From Nitrospira sp. CR1.1 (GTDB lineage: Bacteria > Nitrospirota > Nitrospiria > Nitrospirales > Nitrospiraceae), in assembly GCA_014055465.1 (NCBI GenBank), contig WIAF01000004.1, forward strand, positions 124,001 through 188,000: a DNA stretch of 64,000 nt. Direction: 5' to 3'. Positions 1-6,814 of the stretch are shown here, in pieces; the stretch's first letter is position 1; every line of letters starts with the position of its first letter. A program made the translations under genes and the position numbers. The notes below the pieces were generated by a model that was not told the DNA's origin, made no database searches, and saw only the letters and a list, made by a program, of their open reading frames with translations.

Positions 1-1
1 C

Positions 2-268
2 ACTCTGACAGTTCGTTCGCCCCACGCGTACCAGAAACGGCGCGAGCAGGCCAGTAATCAAGATTGCCAGACCGATGGAGAGAGGCCAGGAAAAAGGCGC
101 ATGTGTCACGGCGCCCAGGATGAGCGGCGGGAACGCAAGATAAGACCGAAGCGATCGCCCATCGAGCCAGAGGCCGAGCAGGGGGAGCACGATGACCCCG
201 GCCAAGACCAATGCAATGGTGGACCAGTGCGGCCTCGAGCACATGGATGATGCCTTATTCTGCGACAT
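2..268 (-). CDS. Partial membrane protein, open at the left edge
   Basis: An open frame runs from an ATG at 268 to the window edge with no stop, giving 89 residues of a longer protein. The start reads MSQNKASSMCSRPHW. It is followed by a strongly hydrophobic stretch (around residues 17-35), a short charged loop with LDGRSLRS, and a second hydrophobic segment (about 55-77), so at least two transmembrane helices are predicted. I do not recognise the family and the C-terminal part is missing. No convincing ribosome-binding site lies upstream, so the start is tentative. Confidence 0.5.
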   Translation of the reverse strand, partial: MSQNKASSMCSRPHWSTIALVLAGVIVLPLLGLWLDGRSLRSYLAFPPLILGAVTHAPFSWPLSIGLAILITGLLAPFLVRVGRTNCQS

Positions 269-482
269 TGTCCGGACTTCCGTAGCGTAAGGGCTGAGAC
301 AACATGTCCCTCATGGACCAGATGCGCGACAACTCGGACGCACTTCTAGAAGCATGTGGCTGACAGGCGATATACGCACCGAAACCCATCGCGACTCCTG
401 ACGACCGCCTTCCGTGGCCATTCAGGCGCGCTACTTAAAAGCGTAATTTCCGCTGATCCATCTTTGTCAGAAAGAAACTGAC

Positions 483-719
483 ATGATGAAAACTTTCATC
501 CTGACCGGCACACTCATCCTGTGCTTGTTTGTCGTCGCGCTCATGATTTCGGTTCGTGCTCAATGTCAAACCAGGAGCACACGCGAGAACGACCGGGGCT
601 TGGCGCACCACGAGTTGGAATTGGCCCGCCTCTTCCATCTTCATTCCCCCCCACTGCTGATTTTTCCCACGTCCTCCGCACGCGCCCAAACTCTTCGCTT
701 ATGCATAACGATGTGTTAG
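483..719 (+). CDS. Doubtful small ORF with a hydrophobic N-terminus
   Basis: A 78-residue frame starting MMKTFILTGTLILCLFVV has a hydrophobic segment that could be a signal anchor. The rest (many Arg, His and Pro residues) looks like random translation, and only a weak purine stretch precedes the ATG. It lies in the otherwise gene-free stretch 269-749. I see no attC site, promoter or RNA gene there. It may well be non-coding. Confidence 0.2.
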   Translation: MMKTFILTGTLILCLFVVALMISVRAQCQTRSTRENDRGLAHHELELARLFHLHSPPLLIFPTSSARAQTLRLCITMC

Positions 720-749
720 GGTAACGGACCCTTTGATTGGAATTTCCTT

Positions 750-1391
750 TTGCGTCGATCTATCTTCCTTTTGCTTCTCGTCATGACGGTTTCGACCGGA
801 AACCTCCTCCTGACCGAAACACCTTCGCACAGTCAGGGCGGAGGGAGCCAGGTCACCATCACGCCAACCGACGGCAAAGTCATTGCCTGGTCTGCTGCAG
901 GGGGAGGGGTTGAGGAATCGCTGGAACCCGGAGAAGCGGTCGTCACCTCCGGAGCGCGCGGACACACCGGATTCGTCCAGACGTCGAGCCGGTTGTTAGG
1001 ATTTTCTGCCGGCCTGCGTCAATGGCGGGAGGTTTCACTCGGAGTCGAAGAACGGATCGGACGGCATCAATTGCTGCCGTTTCTGATTCTCGCCCACAGC
1101 AATCAGCAGGTGTATGGATTCCAGGAAACGCGCGGACATTGGACCACCGTTTCGCTGGGACCCAACGAGACCGTGTCGCAGCTTCGCGGTCATGGACATG
1201 TCGCCGTGGCCATCACCAACGAACGGGCCCTGGGGTTTTCGACCTATACCGGCGGTTTCTTCAACATCGCCTGGACGCCTGAAGAGCGAGTCCTGTCCGT
1301 CGACGGCAGCCAGAGCGGCATAGTCGTCCGCACCTCGTCTCGCACCGTCATCTTCAAGTCTCAATCCACCGGCTGGACCGAGGTGCGATAG
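750..1391 (+). CDS. Secreted repeat protein of unknown function
   Basis: The 213-residue product starts at a TTG (750). It has a signal peptide-like start (RRSIFLLLLVMTVSTG) and then repeating units of about 40 residues, each with a Gly/Phe core (GHTGFVQTSSRLLGFSA, NQQVYGFQETRGHW, NERALGFSTYTGGFF, RTVIFKSQSTGW). The spacing resembles a beta-propeller or tectonin-like fold built from short blades. It would act outside the inner membrane. No catalytic motif is visible. A later ATG at 783 would remove most of the signal peptide, so the TTG is preferred. It stands alone on the plus strand. Confidence 0.6.
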   Translation: MRRSIFLLLLVMTVSTGNLLLTETPSHSQGGGSQVTITPTDGKVIAWSAAGGGVEESLEPGEAVVTSGARGHTGFVQTSSRLLGFSAGLRQWREVSLGVEERIGRHQLLPFLILAHSNQQVYGFQETRGHWTTVSLGPNETVSQLRGHGHVAVAITNERALGFSTYTGGFFNIAWTPEERVLSVDGSQSGIVVRTSSRTVIFKSQSTGWTEVR

Positions 1392-1418
1392 CGAGTCTCC
1401 ACACACCCGATCACGAGC

Positions 1419-1850
1419 TCACATCCGTCCTTCGTCCAGCTCGATCGCATCGACCCAGGTGGTCGCGGGAGGCAGCGCCGTCACCGGTACGCCTCGCTTC
1501 GTGGCGATGTCCTGCAGACGCCCCTGATACCGCTGCTTCGCCGCATCATCCTTCGGGCCTCCGGTGAGAATGCCCTTCGACCACTCGGCAATTTCTTGAT
1601 CGGAATGCTTACGGCCGTGAGTGGTGACCCAAGCTAGTAGTGACTCATCGCTTCCACCCGCCAACACCTGCTGCTCGAAGGCTTTCGGGTCGATCTGCAG
1701 AAAATCGATCAAATACTTATCGAACCCGACCGTGATGTAGTTGTAATCCTGAATCTTGCCGGCATGCCGCAGGCGGACTTTATCAATGAAGCGGCCCAGG
1801 TGAGCGATGCCGCCGAGGAGGGCTTTGGGACTGCGGGGATAATTCATCAT
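1419..1850 (-). CDS. DUF5069 family protein
   Basis: The 143-residue product starts MMNYPRSPKALLGGIAHLGR and contains FIDKVRLRHAGKIQDYNY and a WSKGI motif, the pattern of the DUF5069 family. No biochemical role is established for that family. The frame is open upstream to 2039, but the extension covers the neighbouring toxin gene and is unlike the family, so the paired ATGs at 1850/1847 are chosen. It lies 35 bp downstream of the toxin-antitoxin pair on the same strand. I see no attC-like site separating it from its neighbours, so I do not count it as an integron cassette. Confidence 0.75.
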   Translation of the reverse strand: MMNYPRSPKALLGGIAHLGRFIDKVRLRHAGKIQDYNYITVGFDKYLIDFLQIDPKAFEQQVLAGGSDESLLAWVTTHGRKHSDQEIAEWSKGILTGGPKDDAAKQRYQGRLQDIATKRGVPVTALPPATTWVDAIELDEGRM

Positions 1851-1885
1851 CGTAATGTTCTCCAATCGAAAGGCTTGTTTGAAAG

Positions 1886-2182
1886 TTACGTCTTGCCTCG
1901 CGAAACCCAATAACCAGGTTTTCGTTTCAGGTGCATGACAGCCGCAACATAGATGACTTCTCCTTCGACCGCATAGATCACGCCGTAGGGAAACCGCTGC
2001 AGAAGATAGCGTCGGAATCGGCCCTTGAGGATTCGCCACACTGTGGAGTGTTGTCGAATCTGTTCGAAAGCAGACTCAACCGCGTCGAGAAACTCTTGCC
2101 CGAGTCCCTCACGGCAATCTTCATAAAACAATGCGGCTTGGCGGATTTCCAACTTCGCGGCGGGATCGAGGCGTACTCTCAA
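1886..2182 (-). CDS. ParE/RelE-superfamily toxin
   Basis: The 98-residue product begins with a TTG that overlaps the antitoxin stop as TTGA, indicating translational coupling. The core EIRQAALFYEDCREGLGQEF, a FRRYLLQRFPYGVIYAVE strand and a C-terminal VAAVMHLKRKPGYW match the ParE branch of the RelE/ParE toxins, which includes gyrase poisons and ribosome-dependent nucleases. The Arg-rich beta sheet and the H-x-x-R-x-P-x-Y-W ending typical of the family are intact, so the toxin is probably functional. Its partner is the immediately upstream antitoxin. Confidence 0.85.
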   Translation of the reverse strand: MRVRLDPAAKLEIRQAALFYEDCREGLGQEFLDAVESAFEQIRQHSTVWRILKGRFRRYLLQRFPYGVIYAVEGEVIYVAAVMHLKRKPGYWVSRGKT

Positions 2183-2412
2183 TGCCCAAGTTCCTTGCGG
2201 ATCTCACGCAGCGCCGTACGTGCAGCAACTGTCTTGGTCGCCTTTCGCTTCCACGCGGCAAATCGCTTCTCAGCCTCCGCAATCCACGCTTCGTCCACGA
2301 CAGTGAGTGGCTCGCGCTTCATCTGCACAAGTAATCGTTCAGCCAACCGCTCGCGTTCGGTCGCCGGCAACTTCCGCGCCTGTTTTTCGAGAGCCAACGC
2401 TCGTGCGGTCAT
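2179..2412 (-). CDS. Addiction module antitoxin (PF09720-like)
   Basis: The 77-residue product starts MTARALALEKQARKLPATER, with LAERLLVQM and DEAWIAEAEKRF motifs. This is the usual layout of the unstable antitoxins of the TIGR02574/PF09720 family that pair with ParE-like toxins. The ATG at 2412 has a strong AGGAGG 6 bp upstream, so the longer frame (to 2517) is rejected. Its TGA overlaps the toxin TTG. It likely neutralises the toxin by wrapping around it and may autorepress the operon. No operator palindrome was identified. Confidence 0.85.
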   Translation of the reverse strand: MTARALALEKQARKLPATERERLAERLLVQMKREPLTVVDEAWIAEAEKRFAAWKRKATKTVAARTALREIRKELGH

Positions 2413-2425
2413 CGTTTTCCTCCTG

Positions 2426-2620
2426 CTACAGACAGTCTCCGCTGAGTGCAACCGCCGCTTCACGAGAGACCGAGGGAAAGTCATCGAGAAAGTCCTCAAG
2501 AGAGGAGCTTCCTTCAAGGTAGTCGAAGAGAGTCTGAACCAGAACGCACGTTCCCTTGAAACAGAGGGCGCCGCTCATGATTTCCGGATCACGGCTGAGA
2601 TATTGGGCTTCTATAGGCAT
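2426..2620 (-). CDS. DUF433-type antitoxin-like protein, partner missing
   Basis: The product is 64 residues from the ATG at 2620 (a TTG at 2626 is also possible), with GGAGAGG about 9 bp upstream. YLSRDPEIMSGALCFKGT and LEGSSSLEDFLDDFPSVSRE match DUF433 small winged-helix proteins, which normally precede a DUF5615 PIN-like toxin. Here the C-terminus is short (ends ALSGDCL rather than the usual longer helix) and no DUF5615 gene follows. Instead the ParE-type module begins 14 bp downstream. It looks like a toxin-antitoxin relic whose toxin was replaced. Confidence 0.7.
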   Translation of the reverse strand: MPIEAQYLSRDPEIMSGALCFKGTCVLVQTLFDYLEGSSSLEDFLDDFPSVSREAAVALSGDCL

Positions 2621-2800
2621 CTCCAAGAGCCTCTCCTGCCGGCAAGTCTACTGGTAAGTACAACAGAAATCTATACGGAAGCCAGAACCCCCATTATCCA
2701 GTTTTCTCTGTCGGTGAAGCCTCGGCGGGACCCCGTTCCTCCGGCAAGGTCGCGCGGTAATAGGCCAGCGGTCGTTTCCTACCTGAATCCAGAAAGACTC

Positions 2801-2834
2801 CCGACCCCTTTGTTCCTCCGACCCCTTTGTTCCT
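2801..2834. repeat. 17-bp perfect tandem duplication
   Basis: The unit CCGACCCCTTTGTTCCT occurs twice head to tail (2801-2817 and 2818-2834) in the 270-bp gene-free stretch between the DUF433 gene and the first attC-like site. No gene is evident in that stretch. Confidence 0.9.
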
Positions 2835-2894
2835 CCTCAGAAGTCAGCCTCAAAGGTTTGATCTTCCTTCACTGGACCGAACAGCCTCCCTGCG

Positions 2895-2954
2895 TTCTAA
2901 CGCGCCGGTTCAACAGCGGCGCGCAGCGCCGTCCGCTGCAACCGGTTGTTAGAC
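2895..2954 (-). other. attC-like recombination site 1
   Basis: A 60-bp imperfect palindrome is bounded by TTCTAAC (2895-2901) and GTTAGAC (2948-2954), matching RYYYAAC...GTTRRRY core boxes. Inner arms GCCGGTT and AACCGG pair, as do GCGGC-type blocks around the centre. It sits 16 bp beyond the stop of the VOC gene. Its arms are nearly identical to those of the site at 4775-4838, as expected for one chromosomal integron's attC family. Confidence 0.85.
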
Positions 2955-2969
2955 CGCTGCCCGACTACC

Positions 2970-3497
2970 TCAAAAGTTACCAGACTTCAGATTGCGCCGG
3001 AGCTCATGGCCTGCTTCGGCGGAACCGACAATCTCGGTGACGACGCCAATAACCCGACGCGTGTCGTAGTAGCCGACACGTAAGATGGGCAACCGGAAGC
3101 TCTGAATCTTGGGATAGCCCGAGGACTCCAGGTGAGCGGCTGCGGCGTCATAGTCCGCATCGTCCAGCCAGTACGCCACGTGCTGAACGGCGTCACCGTG
3201 GCGATCAAGTGACTCCTGGTACATGCTGGCCCCCGAGACAGGCTGGATCAGTTCGATCTGGGTGTCTCCTGCGTAGGCGATGTGAAGGTTGCAGACCCAG
3301 TTCCCGGGCTTCCCGAGATAAGTGCCCTCGGTGTCCTTTGCGGCAAGGTTGTCCATGTGCATGAAGCGGCTGATTCCCATCGTTTCAACGAAGAACTTCT
3401 CGGCGGCCGCAAGGTCTCGGACGACCCAGGCCACTTGGCAGAACGCTGGGGCCAGTACTGGCTTTGTCATGGTCGGACTCCTATGGTTTCTGTGCAT
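2970..3497 (-). CDS. VOC (glyoxalase-fold) family cassette protein
   Basis: The 175-residue product contains FCQVAWVVRDLAAAEKFFVE, HIAYAGDTQIELIQPVSG and DRHGDAVQHVAYWLDD, the paired beta-alpha-beta-beta-beta motifs of the vicinal-oxygen-chelate superfamily (glyoxalases, dioxygenases, resistance proteins). Metal-ligand candidates are the His and Glu residues in the IELIQ and VQHVAYW strands. The gene starts 10 bp from one attC site and stops 16 bp from the next, so it is an integron cassette. VOC proteins are common cassette cargo. The substrate cannot be predicted. Confidence 0.8.
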   Translation of the reverse strand: MHRNHRSPTMTKPVLAPAFCQVAWVVRDLAAAEKFFVETMGISRFMHMDNLAAKDTEGTYLGKPGNWVCNLHIAYAGDTQIELIQPVSGASMYQESLDRHGDAVQHVAYWLDDADYDAAAAHLESSGYPKIQSFRLPILRVGYYDTRRVIGVVTEIVGSAEAGHELRRNLKSGNF

Positions 3498-3506
3498 ACC
3501 GAAGCG

Positions 3507-3546
3507 GTCTAACGGATCGCGGCTCAGCTGCAGCCGCTTGTTAGGC
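3507..3546 (-). other. attC-like recombination site 2 (very short)
   Basis: Only 40 bp separate GTCTAAC (3507-3513) and GTTAGGC (3540-3546). The interior GCGGCTCAGCTGCAGCCGC forms a compact hairpin. It is short for an attC site, so it may be a deletion derivative, but it lies exactly between two cassette genes. Confidence 0.75.
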
Positions 3547-3560
3547 GGCAGCCGCGCCAG

Positions 3561-3986
3561 CTATGGAGATGTAAGAGCAAGCCCCGCGGCCAGTAACGAG
3601 ATTGCCATGCACAGTGGGCTGTAGAACCGCGAATCTCGGCGCGCGAAGACCGTGCCCTGTACGCGCTTGAAGAAGCCCACGTATCGAAATTCGCCCACCG
3701 CCCGCGCCGCGAACACGAATGAGACGCCCCAGACGCCGAGATGCGGAAGCCAGGCCGGAAACCCAGACGTCAGAACGCCCGCCTGCAAGCCACACACGGC
3801 CCCCGCCATGAGCAATGCGATGGCGACAGCAGCGGATGCTCCTGGACCCGGAACGAAGACCGGACGACCGCCTTCAGTGGGAAGGGCGCCCTCAAACGCC
3901 CAGCGGCCCCCGAGCGCCCAGTAGATATGAAGCAACGCGAGAGCTGAGAAGATAGCGATGAGGGCAGTGGCCAGTGTGACGTGCAT
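3561..3986 (-). CDS. DUF3995 membrane protein cassette
   Basis: The 141-residue protein has about four hydrophobic segments: residues 3-25 (including LLHIYWALGGRWAFEGALP), 48-70, 80-97 and a C-terminal one. The IYWALGG and RYVGFFKR motifs are typical of DUF3995, a small integral membrane family found often in integron cassettes. The biochemical role is unknown. The start lies 15 bp from the attC site at 4001 and the stop 15 bp from the site at 3546. Confidence 0.8.
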   Translation of the reverse strand: MHVTLATALIAIFSALALLHIYWALGGRWAFEGALPTEGGRPVFVPGPGASAAVAIALLMAGAVCGLQAGVLTSGFPAWLPHLGVWGVSFVFAARAVGEFRYVGFFKRVQGTVFARRDSRFYSPLCMAISLLAAGLALTSP

Positions 3987-4000
3987 CCCTTCTTCCTGAC

Positions 4001-4081
4001 GCCTAACGTTGAAGGTGAGGGACGCTTCGCAAGCGGGTGGAGCCCGCTTGCGAAGCGTCCCTCTCGACCGACTCGTTAGAC
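4001..4081 (-). other. attC-like recombination site 3 with perfect long stem
   Basis: The site is bounded by GCCTAAC (4001-4007) and GTTAGAC (4075-4081). Its interior, 4017-4064, is a perfect inverted repeat of about 21 bp (arms starting GAGGGACGCTTCGC and ending GCGAAGCGTCCCTC) around a 5-nt loop. The stop codon of the adjacent methyltransferase gene (TAA, 4076-4078 on the minus strand) lies inside the terminal core box. The stem is more perfect than in most attC sites, where unpaired bases set strand choice. Confidence 0.85.
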
Positions 4082-4759
4082 ATGATGAACCAGTAGCATT
4101 TCGTTTCCGCCCCTTTGAAATTCGTAAGGGACAGGTCTCACCTCAACACCGAACCCGTGCCGTTCAAGAGCTTCAGTTACGACGCCCATGTGTGGCGACT
4201 TAGTTCCATCAAGCGTCAGCACGGGAAACACTCTGGCTTCGCGGGCCGCCCGCAGCATCTCCTTGAGCGCCTGAATGTGAAACTCAGCCGACAAATGAGC
4301 ACTGTAAAGAAACAAGAAATGGGATGACAAGGCGATGTCGAAACTTCCGCTTTCGACCGGAAGCGCGGGTAGTTCCCCGGCGATATATCGTCCTTCACTC
4401 TTTCCGAGGTCGTAGTCGGACAGAAAGGCGTTCATGGCGGACATACGAACGTGCTCAAACTCTTCAATAGACGAGATAGCAGTCCAAACATAATCGCTGT
4501 GGTTCTTCTTCATTTGAGCCATCACGGTTTCATACGTCTCATGAACACGACCCCTAATCTGCGAAGTGTCGAAGGCGTAGATCGGGTCAACAGAGACGAC
4601 CGTTCCACCACGCCTCGTGAGTTCCGCATTGAATCCGGCTGGACCATCACCACAGCCAATCACCCGAAGCTTCAGGTCGGAGCTTGTGAGGTCAAACATG
4701 GCGACGTATTCGTCATAGGAGCGTCCCCACGGTACAACCTTATCGAGTGTGAATCCCAT
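4076..4759 (-). CDS. SAM-dependent methyltransferase-like cassette protein
   Basis: The 227-residue product has a class I methyltransferase core: MFDLTSSDLKLRVIGCGDGP (motif I, with GCGDGPAGFN), VVSVDPIYAF (motif II with the acidic residue) and FDIALSSHFLFLYS (motif IV). The N-terminal MGFTLDKVVPWGRSYDEYV is typical of small methyltransferases encoded in environmental cassettes. The substrate is unknown. The gene is bracketed by attC sites: the start is 16 bp from 4775 and the stop codon lies within the 4001-4081 site. Confidence 0.75.
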   Translation of the reverse strand: MGFTLDKVVPWGRSYDEYVAMFDLTSSDLKLRVIGCGDGPAGFNAELTRRGGTVVSVDPIYAFDTSQIRGRVHETYETVMAQMKKNHSDYVWTAISSIEEFEHVRMSAMNAFLSDYDLGKSEGRYIAGELPALPVESGSFDIALSSHFLFLYSAHLSAEFHIQALKEMLRAAREARVFPVLTLDGTKSPHMGVVTEALERHGFGVEVRPVPYEFQRGGNEMLLVHHV

Positions 4760-4774
4760 TGGTTTTGCCCGGAT

Positions 4775-4838
4775 GTCTAACGTGCCGGTTCAGCGGCGGG
4801 CCGCGGAGCGGACCGTCCGCTGCAACCGGTTGTTAGCC
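4775..4838 (-). other. attC-like recombination site 4
   Basis: The site is bounded by GTCTAAC (4775-4781) and GTTAGCC (4832-4838). Its arms (GTGCCGGTTCAGCGGC and GTCCGCTGCAACCGGTTG) are almost the same as in the site at 2895-2954. The GIY-YIG gene stops 3 bp away on one side and the methyltransferase gene starts 16 bp away on the other. Confidence 0.85.
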
Positions 4839-4840
4839 GG

Positions 4841-5575
4841 TCACATGAACTTGCGCCGCTTGAACGCGGTAACATCCTTGGCCGTGAGTTCAAACCATTC
4901 ACCATTCTTCCGGCGATCACTGAATCGACCGTGCCAGTAGTTCTCGATGCCCACCGGATCATCGGTCTTGATCGAGTGAACGACCTTCGCCTCCTCGGGA
5001 AGTTGAATTGCCAACTCACGCTCTCGCCGACCCACTGCGTTCGAACGGCCGACCTTGAAAAAGCGACCGGACTTCAGCAAGTACACGTACCTGAGATCCG
5101 GCTCGGCCTCCACCGCCGCGTCCTCGGCAGCATTCGGCTCGCTCCTGGCAAGACGAGCGATCACCGGGTCACAAAGCTGCGCTACATCTTCGTAGCCACG
5201 CGTCAGAGCGAACTCGCGCACCCGCGCAGCTAGCTTCTGCTTACCGCCGAAGCGCGAGAAGGTGTTGTGCCACGGGAAGCCGGGCTCGGTTCTGGCCTTC
5301 AACTTGATCTCGTTCGCGACCGGAAAGTGGCCGAGTTCGCGGGCGAAGAGGACGAGGCTTTCCAGCAGATCGTCCTCGCCGCGCGGACCCTGAAGGACGT
5401 TCGGCTGGAATCCAGCCTCAACCAAAGCGTCGCCCCAACGAGCCCAGAACTTGCCCATCCAGTCCGAGGACCTGATGCCGGTCTCGGTCTCAAAACGCGC
5501 TGTACCCAGCGGAGATCCGCCGTTCCCCTGCGCGGTGCGCTTGATCTCCGAGATGATTTGGGCCTTGGTGATCAC
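4841..5575 (-). CDS. GIY-YIG nuclease-domain protein (first cassette)
   Basis: The 244-residue product has an N-terminal part with repeats like homing-endonuclease-associated segments (NGGSPLGTARFETETGI, ELGHFPVANEIKLKA). A C-terminal GIY-YIG domain of the T5orf172/Mug113 type covers about residues 163-240: YVYLLKSGRFFKVGRS, a conserved Arg (GRRERELA), a Glu (GIENYWHGRFSDRR) and GEWFEL. The catalytic Tyr, Arg and Glu positions look intact. It may cut DNA or bind it in a defence or repair role, but the target is unknown. It is the cassette nearest the integrase remnant. Confidence 0.75.
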   Translation of the reverse strand: MITKAQIISEIKRTAQGNGGSPLGTARFETETGIRSSDWMGKFWARWGDALVEAGFQPNVLQGPRGEDDLLESLVLFARELGHFPVANEIKLKARTEPGFPWHNTFSRFGGKQKLAARVREFALTRGYEDVAQLCDPVIARLARSEPNAAEDAAVEAEPDLRYVYLLKSGRFFKVGRSNAVGRRERELAIQLPEEAKVVHSIKTDDPVGIENYWHGRFSDRRKNGEWFELTAKDVTAFKRRKFM

Positions 5576-5643
5576 GTCTCCTCATCGACCCTTTATCACG
5601 GGTTCTTATGCGTATCCGCATCACACCACCTCGTTGAGGAAGC

Positions 5644-5960
5644 TCACCATCCGTCCAGGGGACTGCGAACACCCCCTGGCCCTCGGTTGAGCACATGCGT
5701 GTAGATCATCGTTGTTTTGATGTCGCGATGCCCCAACAATTCCTGAATGGTTCGAATGTCAGAGCCGCGTTCGAGCAGGTGCGTGGCAAACGAGTGGCGG
5801 AACGTATGGCACGTGGCTCGTTTCGTGAGCCCGGCCTTCGCCACGGCCTTCCTGACAACTTTCTGTACCAGTGATTCGTCAATGTGATGGCGCCAGTATC
5901 TTCTGAATCACGCTGTCTCTTCTTCATTTCAGAACAAAGCCCGATGAGGGGAAACATCAA
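5644..5960 (-). pseudogene. intI: Integron integrase IntI, C-terminal fragment
   Basis: The intact reading frame covers the last 90 or so residues of an IntI-type tyrosine recombinase: [70 protein letters not shown]. The catalytic H-x-x-R, the second His in LLGH and the nucleophile Tyr in MIYTHV are retained. Upstream of YWRHH there is an in-frame TGA, and a recognisable MMFP (compare YVFP of IntI) lies in another frame, so there is at least one frameshift. The N-terminal catalytic Arg region is absent. It cannot be active unless complemented in trans. Confidence 0.9.
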
Positions 5961-6202
5961 TCACGGCGCATATTTTCGGCGGATTCATGTGCGGCGTCAA
6001 GCGCCACCCGAATGGCTGCCCTGAGAAATACTTCCATTACAGTTGGTCAGTTACAAACCGAGGGTTCCACACCATGGGCTGAGTCCGGGGAGGGATTTCC
6101 AATTCTCTACTTGCCACTTCCAAATCTTGAGGGGAATCGCCAGACAGGCCTTCACGACGCGCATCGAGCAACCACCGCCTTCCTATTCGTCTCTTCAGCC
6201 TT

Positions 6203-6298
6203 GAGGGCAGGCTAGATGCTCTCCCGCTGTGCGTGTCCAACGAGGGGAGTCTGCGACCGCGCGTTGCACGAGCACAGGAGAGCATCTAGTCTGCCCTC
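6203..6298. repeat. Long-hairpin repeat, copy 1
   Basis: Arms at 6203-6224 (GAGGGCAGGCTAGATGCTCT...) and 6277-6298 are inverted repeats of 22 bp with one mismatch. They enclose a loop of about 52 nt that is homologous to the loop of copy 2. The loop contains internal near-repeats (TGTCCAACGAG and GCGTTGCACGAGCA). Confidence 0.85.
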
Positions 6299-6388
6299 TC
6301 TCCTCCACGCTTGCGCGTTATGTCTCTGGGGATGGGGGCTGATTGATCTTCCCCTGCGCACGTCTTCACACTTCCCCATTTCATTTTC

Positions 6389-6482
6389 AAGGGCAGCCTG
6401 GTCGATCCTCGATTGCGCGCGTCGAACGAGCACATTCTGATCGTGCGCGTTCCGCGAGCAGGAGGACGGCCAGGCTACCCTT
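6389..6482. repeat. Long-hairpin repeat, copy 2
   Basis: Arms at 6389-6410 (AAGGGCAGCCTGGTCGATCC...) and 6462-6482 pair with a few mismatches. The approximately 51-nt loop carries GCGCGTCGAACGAGCAC and GCGCGTTCCGCGAGCAG blocks, aligned with the loop of copy 1 at roughly 70 percent. The arms differ between the copies while each stays self-complementary. Confidence 0.8.
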
Positions 6483-6814
6483 CCAATCCTTCGGAGGCCG
6501 CGCGTTGCGCTAGTCTAGTATAAGAATTGACCAGGCGAGACTATGATTTTTGAATTATAAAGCGAGAACGACGCTTGGTGAAAAGCGCGTCTCGACGTGC
6601 CGGAGTGGGTGAGTGAAAAGAGTCTTTTGTGGCGAGGCCGCCCACGACAACATAGTGCACTCCTGCCGTATTCAGTATTTGAAATATAGGTTCAAAGACC
6701 GACATGGCACTATTTTAGCGGATACGGATACAATTAGCAGTCGATCTTACAGTGGCAGAGATGACCACGTGACAAGCCCAGCGGATTACCGACAAGGGAT
6801 CTTTACAGTCACTC

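Larger units (their letters stand above)
2895..5960 (-). mobile_element. Decayed chromosomal integron with four cassettes
   Basis: Four attC-like sites (2895-2954, 3507-3546, 4001-4081, 4775-4838) alternate with single minus-strand genes that start 10-16 bp from one site and end within about 16 bp of the next. The array is followed by the C-terminal part of an integron integrase (5644-5960). In classical integrons the integrase is transcribed away from its cassettes. Here both are transcribed in the same direction, as reported for inverted-integrase integrons such as that of Treponema denticola. No clear attI core site (GTTRRRY) is visible between the first cassette gene (start 5575) and the integrase stop at 5644. 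Confidence 0.85.
5961..6814. other. Gene-free plastic stretch with hairpin repeats
   Basis: No credible gene was found between the integrase remnant and the palindromic element at 6815. Frames present are short and lack codon bias or ribosome-binding sites. The stretch contains the two related long hairpins at 6203-6298 and 6389-6482. It also holds a partial match near 6562 to the palindromic repeat family (the GCGAGAACGACGCT block also present at 6904). Confidence 0.6.

Noticed and set aside
1419-2620. DUF5069, toxin-antitoxin and DUF433 genes as further integron cassettes
   Set aside because: They share strand with the array but no RYYYAAC...GTTRRRY palindromes separate them, and they have ordinary ribosome-binding sites.
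1931-3040. 369-codon plus-strand frame
   Set aside because: It runs across the toxin-antitoxin genes and an attC site in antisense; no motif or start signal.
4017-4064. Perfect hairpin read as a rho-independent terminator
   Set aside because: No T-run follows on either strand and it is framed by attC core boxes, so a recombination site is the better explanation.
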